Positions 33,798 to 43,108 of a stretch of DNA of 64,000 bases are shown here, piece by piece. Numbering within the stretch: position 1 is the first letter of the stretch; each line of letters starts with the position of its first letter. The DNA comes from RH-AL1 sp965277735. GTDB taxonomy: Bacteria > Pseudomonadota > Alphaproteobacteria > Rhizobiales > Beijerinckiaceae. The position numbers were made by a program, and so were the translations under genes. Under the pieces are notes generated by a model that saw nothing but the letters and a program-made list of their open reading frames with translations, made no database searches and was not told the origin of the DNA. Where the stretch lies: the NCBI GenBank assembly GCA_965277735.1, contig CBDIDO010000003.1, positions 558,001-622,000 of the forward strand, given 5' to 3'.

Positions 33798-34985
33798 TCA
33801 GCGCGCCACGCCAGCGATCGCCTCGGCAAAATCCTTTGCCGCGAAGGGCTCCAGATCTTCTGCCGTCTCGCCGACGCCGATGAAATGCACCGGTAGCTTG
33901 AAGCGCTCGGTGATGGCCACCAGAATCCCGCCGCGGGCGGTGCCGTCGAGCTTGGTCATCACCAGGCCGGTGACGCCGGCGACTTTGCCGAAGATCTCGA
34001 CCTGGCTCATCGCGTTCTGGCCGACGGTCGCGTCGAGCACCAGCAGGCAGGCGTGCGGCGCTTGCGGGTCGAGCTTCTTCATCACCCGGATGATCTTTTC
34101 GAGCTCGGCCATCAGCTCGGCGCGGTTCTGCAGGCGCCCTGCCGTGTCCATCAGCAGCACATCGGCGCCGCTCGCCTTCGCGGCTTCGATCGCCTCGTAG
34201 GCGAGGCTGGCGGCATCCGATCCCTGCTCGCGCGCGATGACGGGGCAGCCGAGCCGCTCGCCCCAGATCGTCAATTGCGCGATGGCGGCGGCGCGGAACG
34301 TGTCGCCGGCGGCGAGCGTCACGCGCTTGCCCTCTGCCGTCAGCTTGGCGGCGAGCTTGCCGATGGTGGTGGTCTTGCCGGAGCCGTTGACCCCGACGAC
34401 CAGGATGACGAACGGCTTCTTGGCGTCGACCGCGATCGGCGTGGCGTAGGGCGCTAGCACGCGCTCGACCTCGGCGGCGAGAATCGTTTTCACCTCTTCG
34501 GGCGAGACGTCCTTGTTGTAGCGCCCCTTGCCGACGGCCTCGCTGATCCGCGTCGCGGTGGCGACACCGAGATCGGCGCGAATGAGCACATCTTCCAGCT
34601 CCTCCAGCGCCGCCTCGTCGAGCTTGCGCTTGGTGAAGATGTCCGCGATGCCGGTGCCGATCGAGGACGACGAGCGCGATAGGCCTTCCCGCAGCCGGGT
34701 GAACCACGAGCGCTTCGGCGCGGGCTCGGGCTCTCCCGCCACGGGTGCTTCCGGGGCGGGAAGCTCGGGCACGTGCGGCGCCGGGACGACGGCAACGGGC
34801 TCCACGATCGCCTGCGCGGCCGCCTCGAGCGCGACAGGCGCCTCGGGCGTCGTCGCTTGGGGCTCTTTGCCCTCGGCCTCTTTTGCCTCTGCGTCCGGCA
34901 CCGGGGCGGCCGCCTCCTCGCCCACGAACAGGCGGCGGAAGAAGCCGGGGCGCGCCTTCGCGCCGGCTTTGGTCTCGTCGGTCAA
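33798..34985 (-). CDS. ftsY: Signal recognition particle receptor FtsY
   Basis: This 395-residue GTPase receives SRP-bound ribosomes at the membrane. The first ~90 residues are the acidic A domain, Ala/Pro/Glu-rich. The NG domain has G1 (VVGVNGSGKTTTIGKLAAKL), TLAAGDTFRAAAIAQL, LLMDTAGRLQNRAELM, VTGLVMTKLDGTARGG and the end FIGVGETAEDLEPF. All GTPase motifs are intact. It is a single gene, convergent with the DoxX-like gene. Confidence 0.97.
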   Translation of the reverse strand: MTDETKAGAKARPGFFRRLFVGEEAAAPVPDAEAKEAEGKEPQATTPEAPVALEAAAQAIVEPVAVVPAPHVPELPAPEAPVAGEPEPAPKRSWFTRLREGLSRSSSSIGTGIADIFTKRKLDEAALEELEDVLIRADLGVATATRISEAVGKGRYNKDVSPEEVKTILAAEVERVLAPYATPIAVDAKKPFVILVVGVNGSGKTTTIGKLAAKLTAEGKRVTLAAGDTFRAAAIAQLTIWGERLGCPVIAREQGSDAASLAYEAIEAAKASGADVLLMDTAGRLQNRAELMAELEKIIRVMKKLDPQAPHACLLVLDATVGQNAMSQVEIFGKVAGVTGLVMTKLDGTARGGILVAITERFKLPVHFIGVGETAEDLEPFAAKDFAEAIAGVAR

Positions 34986-35051
34986 AATGTCGATCCTGCG
35001 GTTCGCCGCCGATATAAGCCCTCGTCGCCGGCATGCCAGCGCGGCGTTAGC

Positions 35052-37178
35052 TCAGGCGGCGCGGATGCGGGAAATCACGTCGCGCACCTCCTCGTCGAGG
35101 CGCACGACCTCGTCGGTCAGCTGGGCGATGTCGATCAGCATGTCGGTCGCGGCATCGCCTGCCTGGGTCGCGGCCCTGTCGACCTCGCCGATCGCGAGGC
35201 TGAGCCCGCGCGACGCCGCCACCGCATCCTCGACCGAGCGGCCGATCAGGTCGGTGGCCGCTCCTTGCTCGCGCACGGCGGTGGCGACCGCGCCCGAGAC
35301 CGTGTCGATCTTCGCGACATGGCCGCGGATCGCCGAGAGCGCCGCAGCCGCCTCCGTCGCGGTCTTCTGGATCGCCTCGATCTGGCGGCCGACGTCGCCG
35401 GTCGCCGCCGATGTCTGCGTCGCCAGGGCCTTCACCTCCTGGGCGACGACGGCGAAGCCGCGCCCTGCCTCGCCGGCGCGGGCCGCCTCGATCGTGGCGT
35501 TCAGCGCCAGCATGTTGGTGCGCTGCGCGATCGAGGAGATCAGCGCGACGATCTCGCCGATCCGCGACGCCTGGCTCGACAGCGCCTCGGTCACCCCACC
35601 CGATATGTTCGCGCGCTCGGTGGCCTGCGTGGCGGCCGCGTGGGCCTGCGCCATCTCGGTATCGATCCGCGTGATCGCCTGGCGCAGCGCGGTCGCCGCC
35701 TCGTCGACGCAGCCGACACTCGCGTCCGCCGCCCTGGAGGCGTCGGCGATGTCCTTCGTGCGGGCCGCGGAGGCAACCGTCGCCGCGGTCATCGCCTCGG
35801 CGCGCTTCATGATCTTGCGGCTCGTCGCGTCGACGAGGCCGGCGACGCTCTGCACCGTGACGGCGAGGTGGTTGGCGAGCTGCTGCAGCTCTTCGCGACG
35901 CGCCTCGGCGTAATGCACCTCGCGCTCCTGCTCCGTCTGGCGCAGCCGCAGCACCTCGGTCTCGGCATCGCGGAAGCTGGAGAGGGCGCGGGCGATGGCG
36001 CCGATCTCGTCGGCGCGCCGCGTCCCCGGGCATGAGTCATCGAGCTCGCGGCCCAGCGACTTCACGTAGGTCTCGATGCGTTCGAGCGGCCGAGTCACGA
36101 TCAGGCGCAGCGATAAGAGCACGGCGATCATGATCGCCGCGACGACGCCCGCGAGCGGCCCCACGAGCGCCCGTCGCTGCGAGGCGGCATCCAAGGTCGC
36201 GGTCGGCACCTCGACGCGGACCAGCCAGGCCCCATCGAGGTTGGCTAGGGGCGCCCAGCCGACCGCGACGGGCCCCGCCGCGGTCTCGCGATCCGCATGG
36301 AACTGCCCGTCCCGGTGCGCCGCTGCGAATTCCTCCACGAGCTCCGGGTGAGCGTCCTGCAACGGGCGCAACTCGCCGTCGGCCTTGTCGTCGATCACGA
36401 CCATGCCGTCGTGCGACACGAGAAGGATGCGCGCGCCGTTCGACGTCGAGGTCGAGGCGATGGCGTCGAGCAGGGGCCGCAACGCGATGTCGACGCCGAT
36501 CGCGCCGACCACCTTGTCGTCGGCGATGATCGGCTCGGAATAGGAGATCGCGGCGATGCGGCGCTCGTTGCTTCGGATGAAGTAGGGCTCGGTGGTGAAG
36601 GCGACCCCCCTCTCGAGCGGAGCGCGGACGAGGTCGGCGTGCTCGTAGTCGCGCACGGCGTCGAGCGTGATCTCCATGCCGTTCTGATGCCAGTAGGTGA
36701 GGTAGCGCCCGCTGGCATCCGAGCCCGGCGTGCCGGCGAACGCAGCGTCGTGTCCGTCGAAGGCATTCGGCTTCCACACCGTCCACACGCCGAAACGGTC
36801 GGGATCGTCCTCCACCACGCCTCGGAGCAGCACATCGGCAGCGTGGCGGTCGCGCACGCCGTGCGTCCACAGCGTCGCCATCGCGGCGCCCGTGGTCGCG
36901 ACGGCGCCGACCGTGCTCCTGATCTCCCGCTGGACGCTGGCGATCGTCTCGGCGGCCGATTGGCGCGCCTGGGCGCGCGATCGCGCGTCGGTCTCGACCT
37001 GTGCCTGATGGGTGAAGACGAGGGCGCCGACGGCGAGGCCCGCCAGCATGCAGAGCACGATCGTGCCGCCGAGCTTGGTGCCGAGGCTGGAGCCGCCGGC
37101 AAGCCGGTACAGTCGCTTCGCTGCAACGAGGATGGGCGAGGGCTTTGTCGCGCTGGGCCGTTTGCGCACCGCCAGCAT
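35052..37178 (-). CDS. Methyl-accepting chemotaxis protein with periplasmic Cache sensor
   Basis: This 708-residue receptor has a first helix (GTIVLCMLAGLAVGALVFTH), a dCache-like periplasmic domain (about residues 75-320; YLTYWHQNGMEITLDAV, then YFIRSNERRIAAISYSEPII, then VVGAIGVDIALRPL), a second helix (GVVAAIMIAVLLSLRLIV), HAMP and a signalling domain whose hairpin tip is intact (RTNMLALNATIEAARAGEAG, then RGFAVVAQEVKALA). Cache receptors often sense amino or organic acids. ATG 37178 was chosen; no chemotaxis cluster is adjacent. Confidence 0.92.
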   Translation of the reverse strand: MLAVRKRPSATKPSPILVAAKRLYRLAGGSSLGTKLGGTIVLCMLAGLAVGALVFTHQAQVETDARSRAQARQSAAETIASVQREIRSTVGAVATTGAAMATLWTHGVRDRHAADVLLRGVVEDDPDRFGVWTVWKPNAFDGHDAAFAGTPGSDASGRYLTYWHQNGMEITLDAVRDYEHADLVRAPLERGVAFTTEPYFIRSNERRIAAISYSEPIIADDKVVGAIGVDIALRPLLDAIASTSTSNGARILLVSHDGMVVIDDKADGELRPLQDAHPELVEEFAAAHRDGQFHADRETAAGPVAVGWAPLANLDGAWLVRVEVPTATLDAASQRRALVGPLAGVVAAIMIAVLLSLRLIVTRPLERIETYVKSLGRELDDSCPGTRRADEIGAIARALSSFRDAETEVLRLRQTEQEREVHYAEARREELQQLANHLAVTVQSVAGLVDATSRKIMKRAEAMTAATVASAARTKDIADASRAADASVGCVDEAATALRQAITRIDTEMAQAHAAATQATERANISGGVTEALSSQASRIGEIVALISSIAQRTNMLALNATIEAARAGEAGRGFAVVAQEVKALATQTSAATGDVGRQIEAIQKTATEAAAALSAIRGHVAKIDTVSGAVATAVREQGAATDLIGRSVEDAVAASRGLSLAIGEVDRAATQAGDAATDMLIDIAQLTDEVVRLDEEVRDVISRIRAA

Positions 37179-37269
37179 CACAGCGCTCGCAACGAGAGCG
37201 GGCCTATCGGGCGAGACATCGGCGTTCCCAGCAATGATGGTCGTCGAAATGAATGATGCATCTGACGCC

Positions 37270-37923
37270 CTATGCGGCGTCGTCGGACTCGAACTCGACA
37301 AGGACGGCACGGCTCGCGGGTGGCACCGCGTGCGGCGTGGAGGAAAAGGCCAGCGTCCGGCCGGCGGCGAGGAGCCGCGCGGGTGCCGTCTCGCTCCAGC
37401 GCGCGATCTCGTTGCCATTGCCGTCGCGGACCACGAAGGTGAGTCGCGGGATGCGGACGCGGGCATGCGCCACGTTGCGGATCTCGCCGGAGACGACGAC
37501 GTCGGCTGCGCTCGGCGCGAGGCGCTGGCTGTGCACGCCGCGGAAGGCAAGGCCGCGCAGGTTCACCGGCAGGCCGGCCGCGCCGTAGATCGCCGCCGCG
37601 CGCGGCACCAGCTGGACGATCTTGGCGCGGGCGCCGATGGTGAGAGACACCAGCGCCAGCGAGGCGAGCCCGAGCGTGATGCCACGCGGCACGCGCCGGG
37701 ATCCCCGCTCGACGGGCGAGTGAACCTCGCGGGGCGGCGGAAGCTCGCCGAAGAACCGGTCGGGCGCCGCGAGCCGTGGCATCTCGCCGAAGCCGAGGAG
37801 GGGGGCGTCGCCGCCGACATGCCACCGCGCGTCGCAACGCGGGCAGATGACGGTGCGGCCGCCTTCGATCTGGGCCGCGCTGACGTGATATGATCTCGCG
37901 CAGGTCGGGCAGTCGATGAGCAT
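37270..37923 (-). CDS. MJ0042-type zinc-finger membrane protein
   Basis: This 217-residue protein starts with an MJ0042 zinc ribbon (MLIDCPTCARSYHVSAAQIE, then VICPRCDARWHV: four Cys), then a Pro-rich linker, one helix (GITLGLASLALVSLTIGA) and a C-terminal DUF3426-like periplasmic domain (VVVSGEIRNVAHARVRIPRL). ATG 37923 begins at the finger. It is divergent from ftsE in a common alphaproteobacterial arrangement. The function is unknown; a link to division or envelope control is inference. Confidence 0.85.
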   Translation of the reverse strand: MLIDCPTCARSYHVSAAQIEGGRTVICPRCDARWHVGGDAPLLGFGEMPRLAAPDRFFGELPPPREVHSPVERGSRRVPRGITLGLASLALVSLTIGARAKIVQLVPRAAAIYGAAGLPVNLRGLAFRGVHSQRLAPSAADVVVSGEIRNVAHARVRIPRLTFVVRDGNGNEIARWSETAPARLLAAGRTLAFSSTPHAVPPASRAVLVEFESDDAA

Positions 37924-37974
37924 TGAGTTTGCTTCTGGGCGGAGGACAACTGGGCTCATTCTGGGACAGCGGCC

Positions 37975-38001
37975 TTAAAGCGACGTTAACCCTGACGAAT
38001 C
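37975..38001. promoter_or_regulatory. CtrA-type binding box with adjacent GANTC site, upstream of ftsE
   Basis: TTAA (37975-37978), seven bases, then TTAACC (37986-37991) exactly match the CtrA consensus TTAA-N7-TTAA. A GAATC (GANTC, the CcrM methylation site) lies at 37997-38001. The pair sits 43-57 bp before the ftsE start, between it and the divergent MJ0042 gene. Confidence 0.6.
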
Positions 38002-38031
38002 GTTACCTGCGGCAGATAGGCGGAGTGCATT

Positions 38032-38694
38032 TTGGTCGTCTTCGAGAATGTCGGTCTGCGCTATGGCATGGGCTCAGAGACGCTGCGCGACATCACTTTC
38101 CGCATCGAGCCGCAATCGTTCCAGTTCCTCACCGGCCCCTCGGGCGCCGGCAAGACGACGCTGCTCAAGCTCATCCTCTTCACGCTGAAGCCGACCCGCG
38201 GCCTCATCTCGCTGTTCGGCCGGGATGTCGCCGAGCTCGACAAGGACGCGATCACGGGTCTGCGCCGGCGAATCGGGGTCGTCTTCCAGGATTTCCGGCT
38301 GCTGCCGCATCTCACGACCTACGAGAATGTCGCGCTGCCGCTGCGCGTCCAAGGTCGCGAGGAGGCGACCTACCGCAACGAGGTCGTCGAGCTGCTCGGC
38401 TGGGTCGGGCTCGGCGAGCGCATGCACGTGCTGCCCGCTGTGCTGTCCGGCGGCGAGAAGCAGAGGGCGGCGATCGCCCGCGCACTCATCGTGCGCCCCG
38501 AGCTGCTGCTCGCCGACGAGCCGACCGGCAACGTCGATCCGACGCTGGCGCGGCGCCTGCTGCGGCTCTTCATGGAGCTGCACAAATCGGGTACATCGGT
38601 GGTCATCGCGACGCACGATCTGGGCCTGATGGACCAGTTCGACGGGGCGCGCCGCCTGGTGCTCGGCGACAGCCGCCTGCATATCTTCGAATGA
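38032..38694 (+). CDS. ftsE: Cell division ABC transporter ATP-binding protein FtsE
   Basis: This 220-residue ATPase has Walker A (TGPSGAGKTTLLKLILFTL), signature LSGGEKQRAAIARAL, Walker B (LLLADEPTGNVDPTLARRLL) and the H-loop (VVIATHDLGLM). FtsE with FtsX activates peptidoglycan hydrolases at the division site. The TTG at 38032 is the likely start, preceded by GGCGGAG. FtsX begins 11 bp after its stop. Confidence 0.97.
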   Translation: MVVFENVGLRYGMGSETLRDITFRIEPQSFQFLTGPSGAGKTTLLKLILFTLKPTRGLISLFGRDVAELDKDAITGLRRRIGVVFQDFRLLPHLTTYENVALPLRVQGREEATYRNEVVELLGWVGLGERMHVLPAVLSGGEKQRAAIARALIVRPELLLADEPTGNVDPTLARRLLRLFMELHKSGTSVVIATHDLGLMDQFDGARRLVLGDSRLHIFE

Positions 38695-38704
38695 AGGGAA
38701 CGTC

Positions 38705-39664
38705 GTGGTCTCGCTGACCCGCACGGCGCTGCGCGCCAAGCCGCAACTGGCCGACGACCGGCCGCTGAAGCGCGACATGCCGCTCGTGCCGGCCGACACG
38801 ATCGCCGGCCGCGCGCTCGTCACCGTGATCGCGATCATGACCTTCCTCGCCGCGCTCGCCGCCGGCGTCGCGATGCTGACCGCGGATGCCGCGCGCGACT
38901 GGCAGAGCGACGTCTCGCGCGAGATGACGATCCAGGTGCGCCCCGCCGACGGCCGCGACCTCGATGCCGCGACGAAGCAGGCCGCCGAGATCGCCAGGGC
39001 AATGCCGGGGATCGCCTCGGTCGACCCCTATTCCAAGGCCGAGAGCGAGAAGCTGCTGCAGCCCTGGCTCGGCGCCGGCCTCGATCTCGCCGACCTGCCG
39101 GTGCCGCGACTCGTCGTCGTCAAGCTCGAGTCCGGCGCGCGCGTCGACACGGTCGCGCTGCGGCTCGCGCTCGACGAAAAGGTGCCGGGCGCGAGCCTCG
39201 ATGATCACGGCATCTGGCTGGCGCGGCTGGCGACCATGGCGCATGCGACGGTGGCGATCGGCGTCGTGGTCTTCGTGCTCGTCCTCGTCGCGATGCTGAT
39301 GGCCGTCGCGTTCGCGACGCGCGGCGCGATGGCGGGCAACAAGGAGATCATCGAGGTGCTGCACTTCGTCGGCGCCGCGGATTCCTACATCTCGGGCCAA
39401 TTCCAGAAGCACTTCCTGCGGCTCGGCCTGCGTGGCGGGGCGATCGGCGGCGGCATCGCGATCCTGTTCTTCTTCCTCGGCGGCCGCCTGCTCGGCTTGT
39501 GGCGCGCCAGCGCCGGCGGCGAGCAGATCGAAGCGATGTTCGGCACCTTCGGCCTCGGGCTCGCGGGGTACGCGACGATCCTGCTGATCGTCGGCGGTGT
39601 CGCGTTCCTCACCGCCATCGTGTCGCGGACGATCGTCTATCGGCACCTGCGCAGCATGATGTGA
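38705..39664 (+). CDS. ftsX: Cell division protein FtsX
   Basis: This 319-residue membrane partner of FtsE has four predicted helices (LVTVIAIMTFLAALAAGVAM, VAIGVVVFVLVLVAMLMAVA, and two near the C-terminus) and a periplasmic loop (about residues 65-185; EMTIQVRPADGRDLDAATKQ) that should bind a hydrolase activator. It begins with GTG. The downstream lytic transglycosylase may be functionally linked. Confidence 0.93.
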   Translation: MVSLTRTALRAKPQLADDRPLKRDMPLVPADTIAGRALVTVIAIMTFLAALAAGVAMLTADAARDWQSDVSREMTIQVRPADGRDLDAATKQAAEIARAMPGIASVDPYSKAESEKLLQPWLGAGLDLADLPVPRLVVVKLESGARVDTVALRLALDEKVPGASLDDHGIWLARLATMAHATVAIGVVVFVLVLVAMLMAVAFATRGAMAGNKEIIEVLHFVGAADSYISGQFQKHFLRLGLRGGAIGGGIAILFFFLGGRLLGLWRASAGGEQIEAMFGTFGLGLAGYATILLIVGGVAFLTAIVSRTIVYRHLRSMM

Positions 39665-39776
39665 AAGACGGCGTTAACCACACCGGGTCCAACGCTTCAC
39701 GGGTCGGGCGCACCGAAAAAGCCGTCTTTGCCGGCCAAGTCGGGCCATGCGCCGAAAGAACCTGGGATCGTTCGCG

Positions 39777-40955
39777 ATGAAGCACACGCTCGCAGCCCTG
39801 GCGGCTACGCTCGCCGTCTCGCTCGCCACTCCCGCCCACGCCGACTTCGCCTCCTGCGTCGCGGGCCTGCGCGGAGCGGCAGCGGCCAAGGGCGTGTCGT
39901 CGCAGACGTTCGACATGCTGACGCGCGACCTGCAGCCGAACCCGGACGTGCTCAAGTCCGAGGCCTACCAGCCAGAGTTCAAGACGGCGATCTGGGACTA
40001 TCTCGCCGGCCTCGTCGACGAGGAGCGCGTCGAGGACGGTCGCGCGGCGATGCGCGAGAACGCCGCCGCTCTCCGCGCCGCCGAGGGCCGATACGGCGTG
40101 CCGGCGAGCGTGATGACCGCCGTCTGGGGCGTCGAATCGAACTTCGGGCGCAACTTCGGCTCGAAGCCGGTGATCCAGTCGCTCGCCACGCTGACCTGCG
40201 AGGGCAGCCGGCGTGCCGGCTACTATCGCGGCGAGCTGCTCAACGCGATGAAGATCGTGCAATCCGGCGACATCGACCCCCGCGACTTCAACGGCTCGTG
40301 GGCGGGCGCCTTCGGCCACACGCAGTTCATGCCGTCGACCTTCCTCGGCAGCGCCGTGGACGGCGACGGCGACGGGCGGCGCGACATCGTCCACGACGCG
40401 GCCGACGCGCTCGCCTCGACAGGCAATTACCTCCGCAAGTCCGGCTGGCACCAGGGCATGACCTGGGGGTTCGAGGTACGGCTGCCGGAGGGCTATTCGG
40501 GGCCGTCGGGCCGCAAGGGCAAGCAGCCGATGTCGAGCTGGGCCTCGCGCGGCATCACCCGCATCGACGGCCGCCCGCTCGGCGAGGGCACCGCGGGCCT
40601 GCTGCTGCCGGCGGGTCCCAACGGGCCGGCCTTCCTCGTCACCAAGAACTTCGATGCGATCTACGGCTATAACGCCGCCGAGAGCTACGCGCTGGCGATC
40701 GCGCTGCTGTCGGACCGGCTGCGCGGCCTGCCGGGCATCCAGACGCCCTGGCCGACCGACGATCCCGGCCTGTCGCGCGCCGACCGGCGCGAGGTGCAGA
40801 CCCGCCTGCAGCAGCGCGGCTACGACATCGCCGGCAAGATCGACGGCGTCATCGGCGACAAGACGCGCGAGGCGATCGTCGACTTCCAGCAGAAGAGCGG
40901 GCTCAGGGCGGACGGGCGCGCCAGCCAGTCGGTGCTGGGGGCGCTGCGCCGCTGA
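39777..40955 (+). CDS. Lytic murein transglycosylase with peptidoglycan-binding domain
   Basis: This roughly 392-residue protein has a signal peptide (ALAATLAVSLATPAHAD), an SLT_2 (MltB-like) catalytic domain with the catalytic Glu in VWGVESNFGRNFGSK, and a C-terminal PG_binding_1 domain (VQTRLQQRGYDIAGKIDGVI, then TREAIVDFQQKSGLRADG). It cleaves glycan strands in the periplasm. ATG 39777 was chosen because it begins at a normal signal peptide; 39747 adds 10 residues. It follows ftsEX by 112 bp, which may link septal hydrolysis. Confidence 0.92.
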   Translation: MKHTLAALAATLAVSLATPAHADFASCVAGLRGAAAAKGVSSQTFDMLTRDLQPNPDVLKSEAYQPEFKTAIWDYLAGLVDEERVEDGRAAMRENAAALRAAEGRYGVPASVMTAVWGVESNFGRNFGSKPVIQSLATLTCEGSRRAGYYRGELLNAMKIVQSGDIDPRDFNGSWAGAFGHTQFMPSTFLGSAVDGDGDGRRDIVHDAADALASTGNYLRKSGWHQGMTWGFEVRLPEGYSGPSGRKGKQPMSSWASRGITRIDGRPLGEGTAGLLLPAGPNGPAFLVTKNFDAIYGYNAAESYALAIALLSDRLRGLPGIQTPWPTDDPGLSRADRREVQTRLQQRGYDIAGKIDGVIGDKTREAIVDFQQKSGLRADGRASQSVLGALRR

Positions 40956-40958
40956 GGC

Positions 40959-41162
40959 TCAGTTGGCGCAGCGGCTGGCGTCGACGGCCCGCTGGCAAAT
41001 CGCCTTCAGCTCTTCCGCCATCGCCCGGGCCTGCGACACGATCACGTAGAGCTCGTCGCGGTCGAACACGCGTGTGTCGGCGATCCGTCGGGTGGTGTCG
41101 GACCCGATCAGCAGGAGGTCAGCCAAGCGTAGAAGCTCTGCATTTCCTTCGATAATCGACAT
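40959..41162 (-). CDS. Small hypothetical protein
   Basis: This 67-residue frame (MSIIEGNAELLRLADLLLIG to ASRCAN) begins after a GCGAGG motif and has helical character. There is no recognised domain. It is convergent with the transglycosylase, ending 4 bp after it. It is probably real, as codon use and length are consistent, but unnamed. Confidence 0.55.
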   Translation of the reverse strand: MSIIEGNAELLRLADLLLIGSDTTRRIADTRVFDRDELYVIVSQARAMAEELKAICQRAVDASRCAN

Positions 41163-41310
41163 CGCACAACCTCGCCCGCGATTGCAAATGGGCAAAATCG
41201 CAAGAATTTCCACAAACATTCTGCGCGATTGATCTTCTGGCATAGAACTATAGTTGAGGTTCACGCCAAATTGACGCGGATCTGAGCTGTCCCGATTAGA
41301 CACACCATCA

Positions 41311-42900
41311 TTAGTAAGTAGATGGGCGCCCGATCGGCTTGGCGCCGAGGTCCTGCTTGATCCGCTCCGCATCCGCTCTGATCTTGCGCTGCTCGGCTTC
41401 GCTCAGCCGATCGAGGTTGCGGTAGACCATGGCCATGCGGTTGTTGCCGGCGAGCTTGCGCTGGTTGCGGATTAGGAAGTCCCAGTAGAGTGGGTTGAAC
41501 GGGCAGGCGTCCGGGCCGGTGCGCTCCTTCGGGTCGTAGCGGCAGGTCCCGCAATAATCGCTCATCCTGTCGATGTAGGCGCCCGAGGCGGCATACGGCT
41601 TTGAGCCGATGATGCCGCCGTCGGCGAAGGTCGCCATGCCGTGTGTGTTCGGCAGCTCGACCCATTCGTAGGCGTCGGCATAGACGACCATGTACCAGTC
41701 GTTGATTTCGTCCGGGTGGACGCCGAGCAGCATCGCCAGATTGCCGGTTACCATCAGGCGCTGGATGTGGTGGGCATAAGCGTGCGCCGCCGTCGCCTGC
41801 ACGGCCTCGCGCACGCAGGCCATCTCGGTCTCGCCGGACCAGTACATCCACGGCAGCTTGCGATCGGCCTTCAGGGCGTTGAGCTGTTTGAACGCCGGCA
41901 TCTTCAGCCAGTAGATGCCGCGCATGTACTCACGCCAGCCGAGGATCTGACGGATGAAGCCTTCGACCGCGTTCAAGGGCGCGCGGCCGGCGCGATACTC
42001 GGCCTCGGCACGCTGGCAGACGTCGAGCGGGTCGATCAGCCCGAGGTTCATCGCCGCCGAGATGATCGAGTGCCACATCCACGGCTCGCCCCCGACCATG
42101 GCGTCCTGATAGTCGCCGAAGCCCGGCAGGATGCTGCCGATGAAGTCCGCGACGATGGCCTCCGCCTCGTCCGGCGTCGTCGCGTAGCCGAAGCCCTCGA
42201 GCGCGCCGAAGTTATCGGGAAACAGCCGCGCGACGTCGGCGATCGCGCGCTTTGTCGTGGCATTCGGCGCGACGAAACGGTGCGGGGGCGGGGTCAGGCG
42301 CTTGGGCATCGCTTTGCGATTCTGCTTGTCGAGGTTCCAGGCGCCGCCGACCGGCTTGTCGCCCTCCATCAGGATCGCGGTGCGGCGCCGCATCTCGTGG
42401 TAGAAGAACTCCATGCGGAGCTCTTTCTTACCGTCCGCCCAGGCGGCGAAGTCCCGCGCCGAGCACAGATACCGGTCATCCTCGCGGATCTTGAACGGCA
42501 CGTTCGACTCGGCCGCGAACGCCTCGAAAGCCTCCATCAGCCGGTATTCGCCGGGCGCGGTGACGACGACCTCGTCATATGCGCCCTCGGCCAGCGCGCG
42601 GCGGACCTCGCCGATCAGCGAGCCTGAATTGCCTTCATCCTCGTAGCCGACATAGCGGACACGCACCTTGCGCTTGCGCAGCCGCGCGGCGAGCCCGCGC
42701 ATGCCGGCGAAGACGAGGGCGATCTTCTGCTTGTGATGCCGGACGTAGGTCGCCTCGTCGCGGACCTCGGCGAGCAGCACACTATCGTGCTTGGCATCGA
42801 GGTCGCGCAGCGAGGAGAGGCGATCCTCGGAGATCTGGTCGCCGAGGACGAGGCGGAGGGTGCGGGGCAAGGTCGGCTTTCGCGGGGGGCTTTGCCGCAA
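41311..42900 (-). CDS. FeS-containing bacterial cryptochrome/(6-4) photolyase-like protein
   Basis: This 529-residue protein matches the PhrB-like FeS-BCP class. The start LRLVLGDQISEDRLSSLRDL and the helical FAD domain (HHIQRLMVTGNLAMLLGVHP, NDWYMVVYADAYEWVELPN) are typical. Four Cys that could bind a 4Fe-4S cluster occur in ETEMACV, SDYCGTCRY and PDACPFN. PhrB repairs (6-4) photoproducts using light and can also act as a photoreceptor. It is complete and divergent from the efflux operon. Confidence 0.93.
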   Translation of the reverse strand: MRQSPPRKPTLPRTLRLVLGDQISEDRLSSLRDLDAKHDSVLLAEVRDEATYVRHHKQKIALVFAGMRGLAARLRKRKVRVRYVGYEDEGNSGSLIGEVRRALAEGAYDEVVVTAPGEYRLMEAFEAFAAESNVPFKIREDDRYLCSARDFAAWADGKKELRMEFFYHEMRRRTAILMEGDKPVGGAWNLDKQNRKAMPKRLTPPPHRFVAPNATTKRAIADVARLFPDNFGALEGFGYATTPDEAEAIVADFIGSILPGFGDYQDAMVGGEPWMWHSIISAAMNLGLIDPLDVCQRAEAEYRAGRAPLNAVEGFIRQILGWREYMRGIYWLKMPAFKQLNALKADRKLPWMYWSGETEMACVREAVQATAAHAYAHHIQRLMVTGNLAMLLGVHPDEINDWYMVVYADAYEWVELPNTHGMATFADGGIIGSKPYAASGAYIDRMSDYCGTCRYDPKERTGPDACPFNPLYWDFLIRNQRKLAGNNRMAMVYRNLDRLSEAEQRKIRADAERIKQDLGAKPIGRPSTY

Positions 42901-43108
42901 ATGCTGGCGCGCGGACGGGGGTTCGTGCTGCGGCGCTTCGTCCTAACGCCTCGACAGCGCCTGTGGTGCCCAAACCACGCCCTCGATCATACGGGTCCGA
43001 AGACGCCGTCAGCCACGGTTCGGCCGCTATGCGGCATCTCAAACCATCGGTATGACCGAAGGCCCGTGCGTCCTCGACAACGACAGACGCGCCAGTAGCG
43101 TGCAGGCG

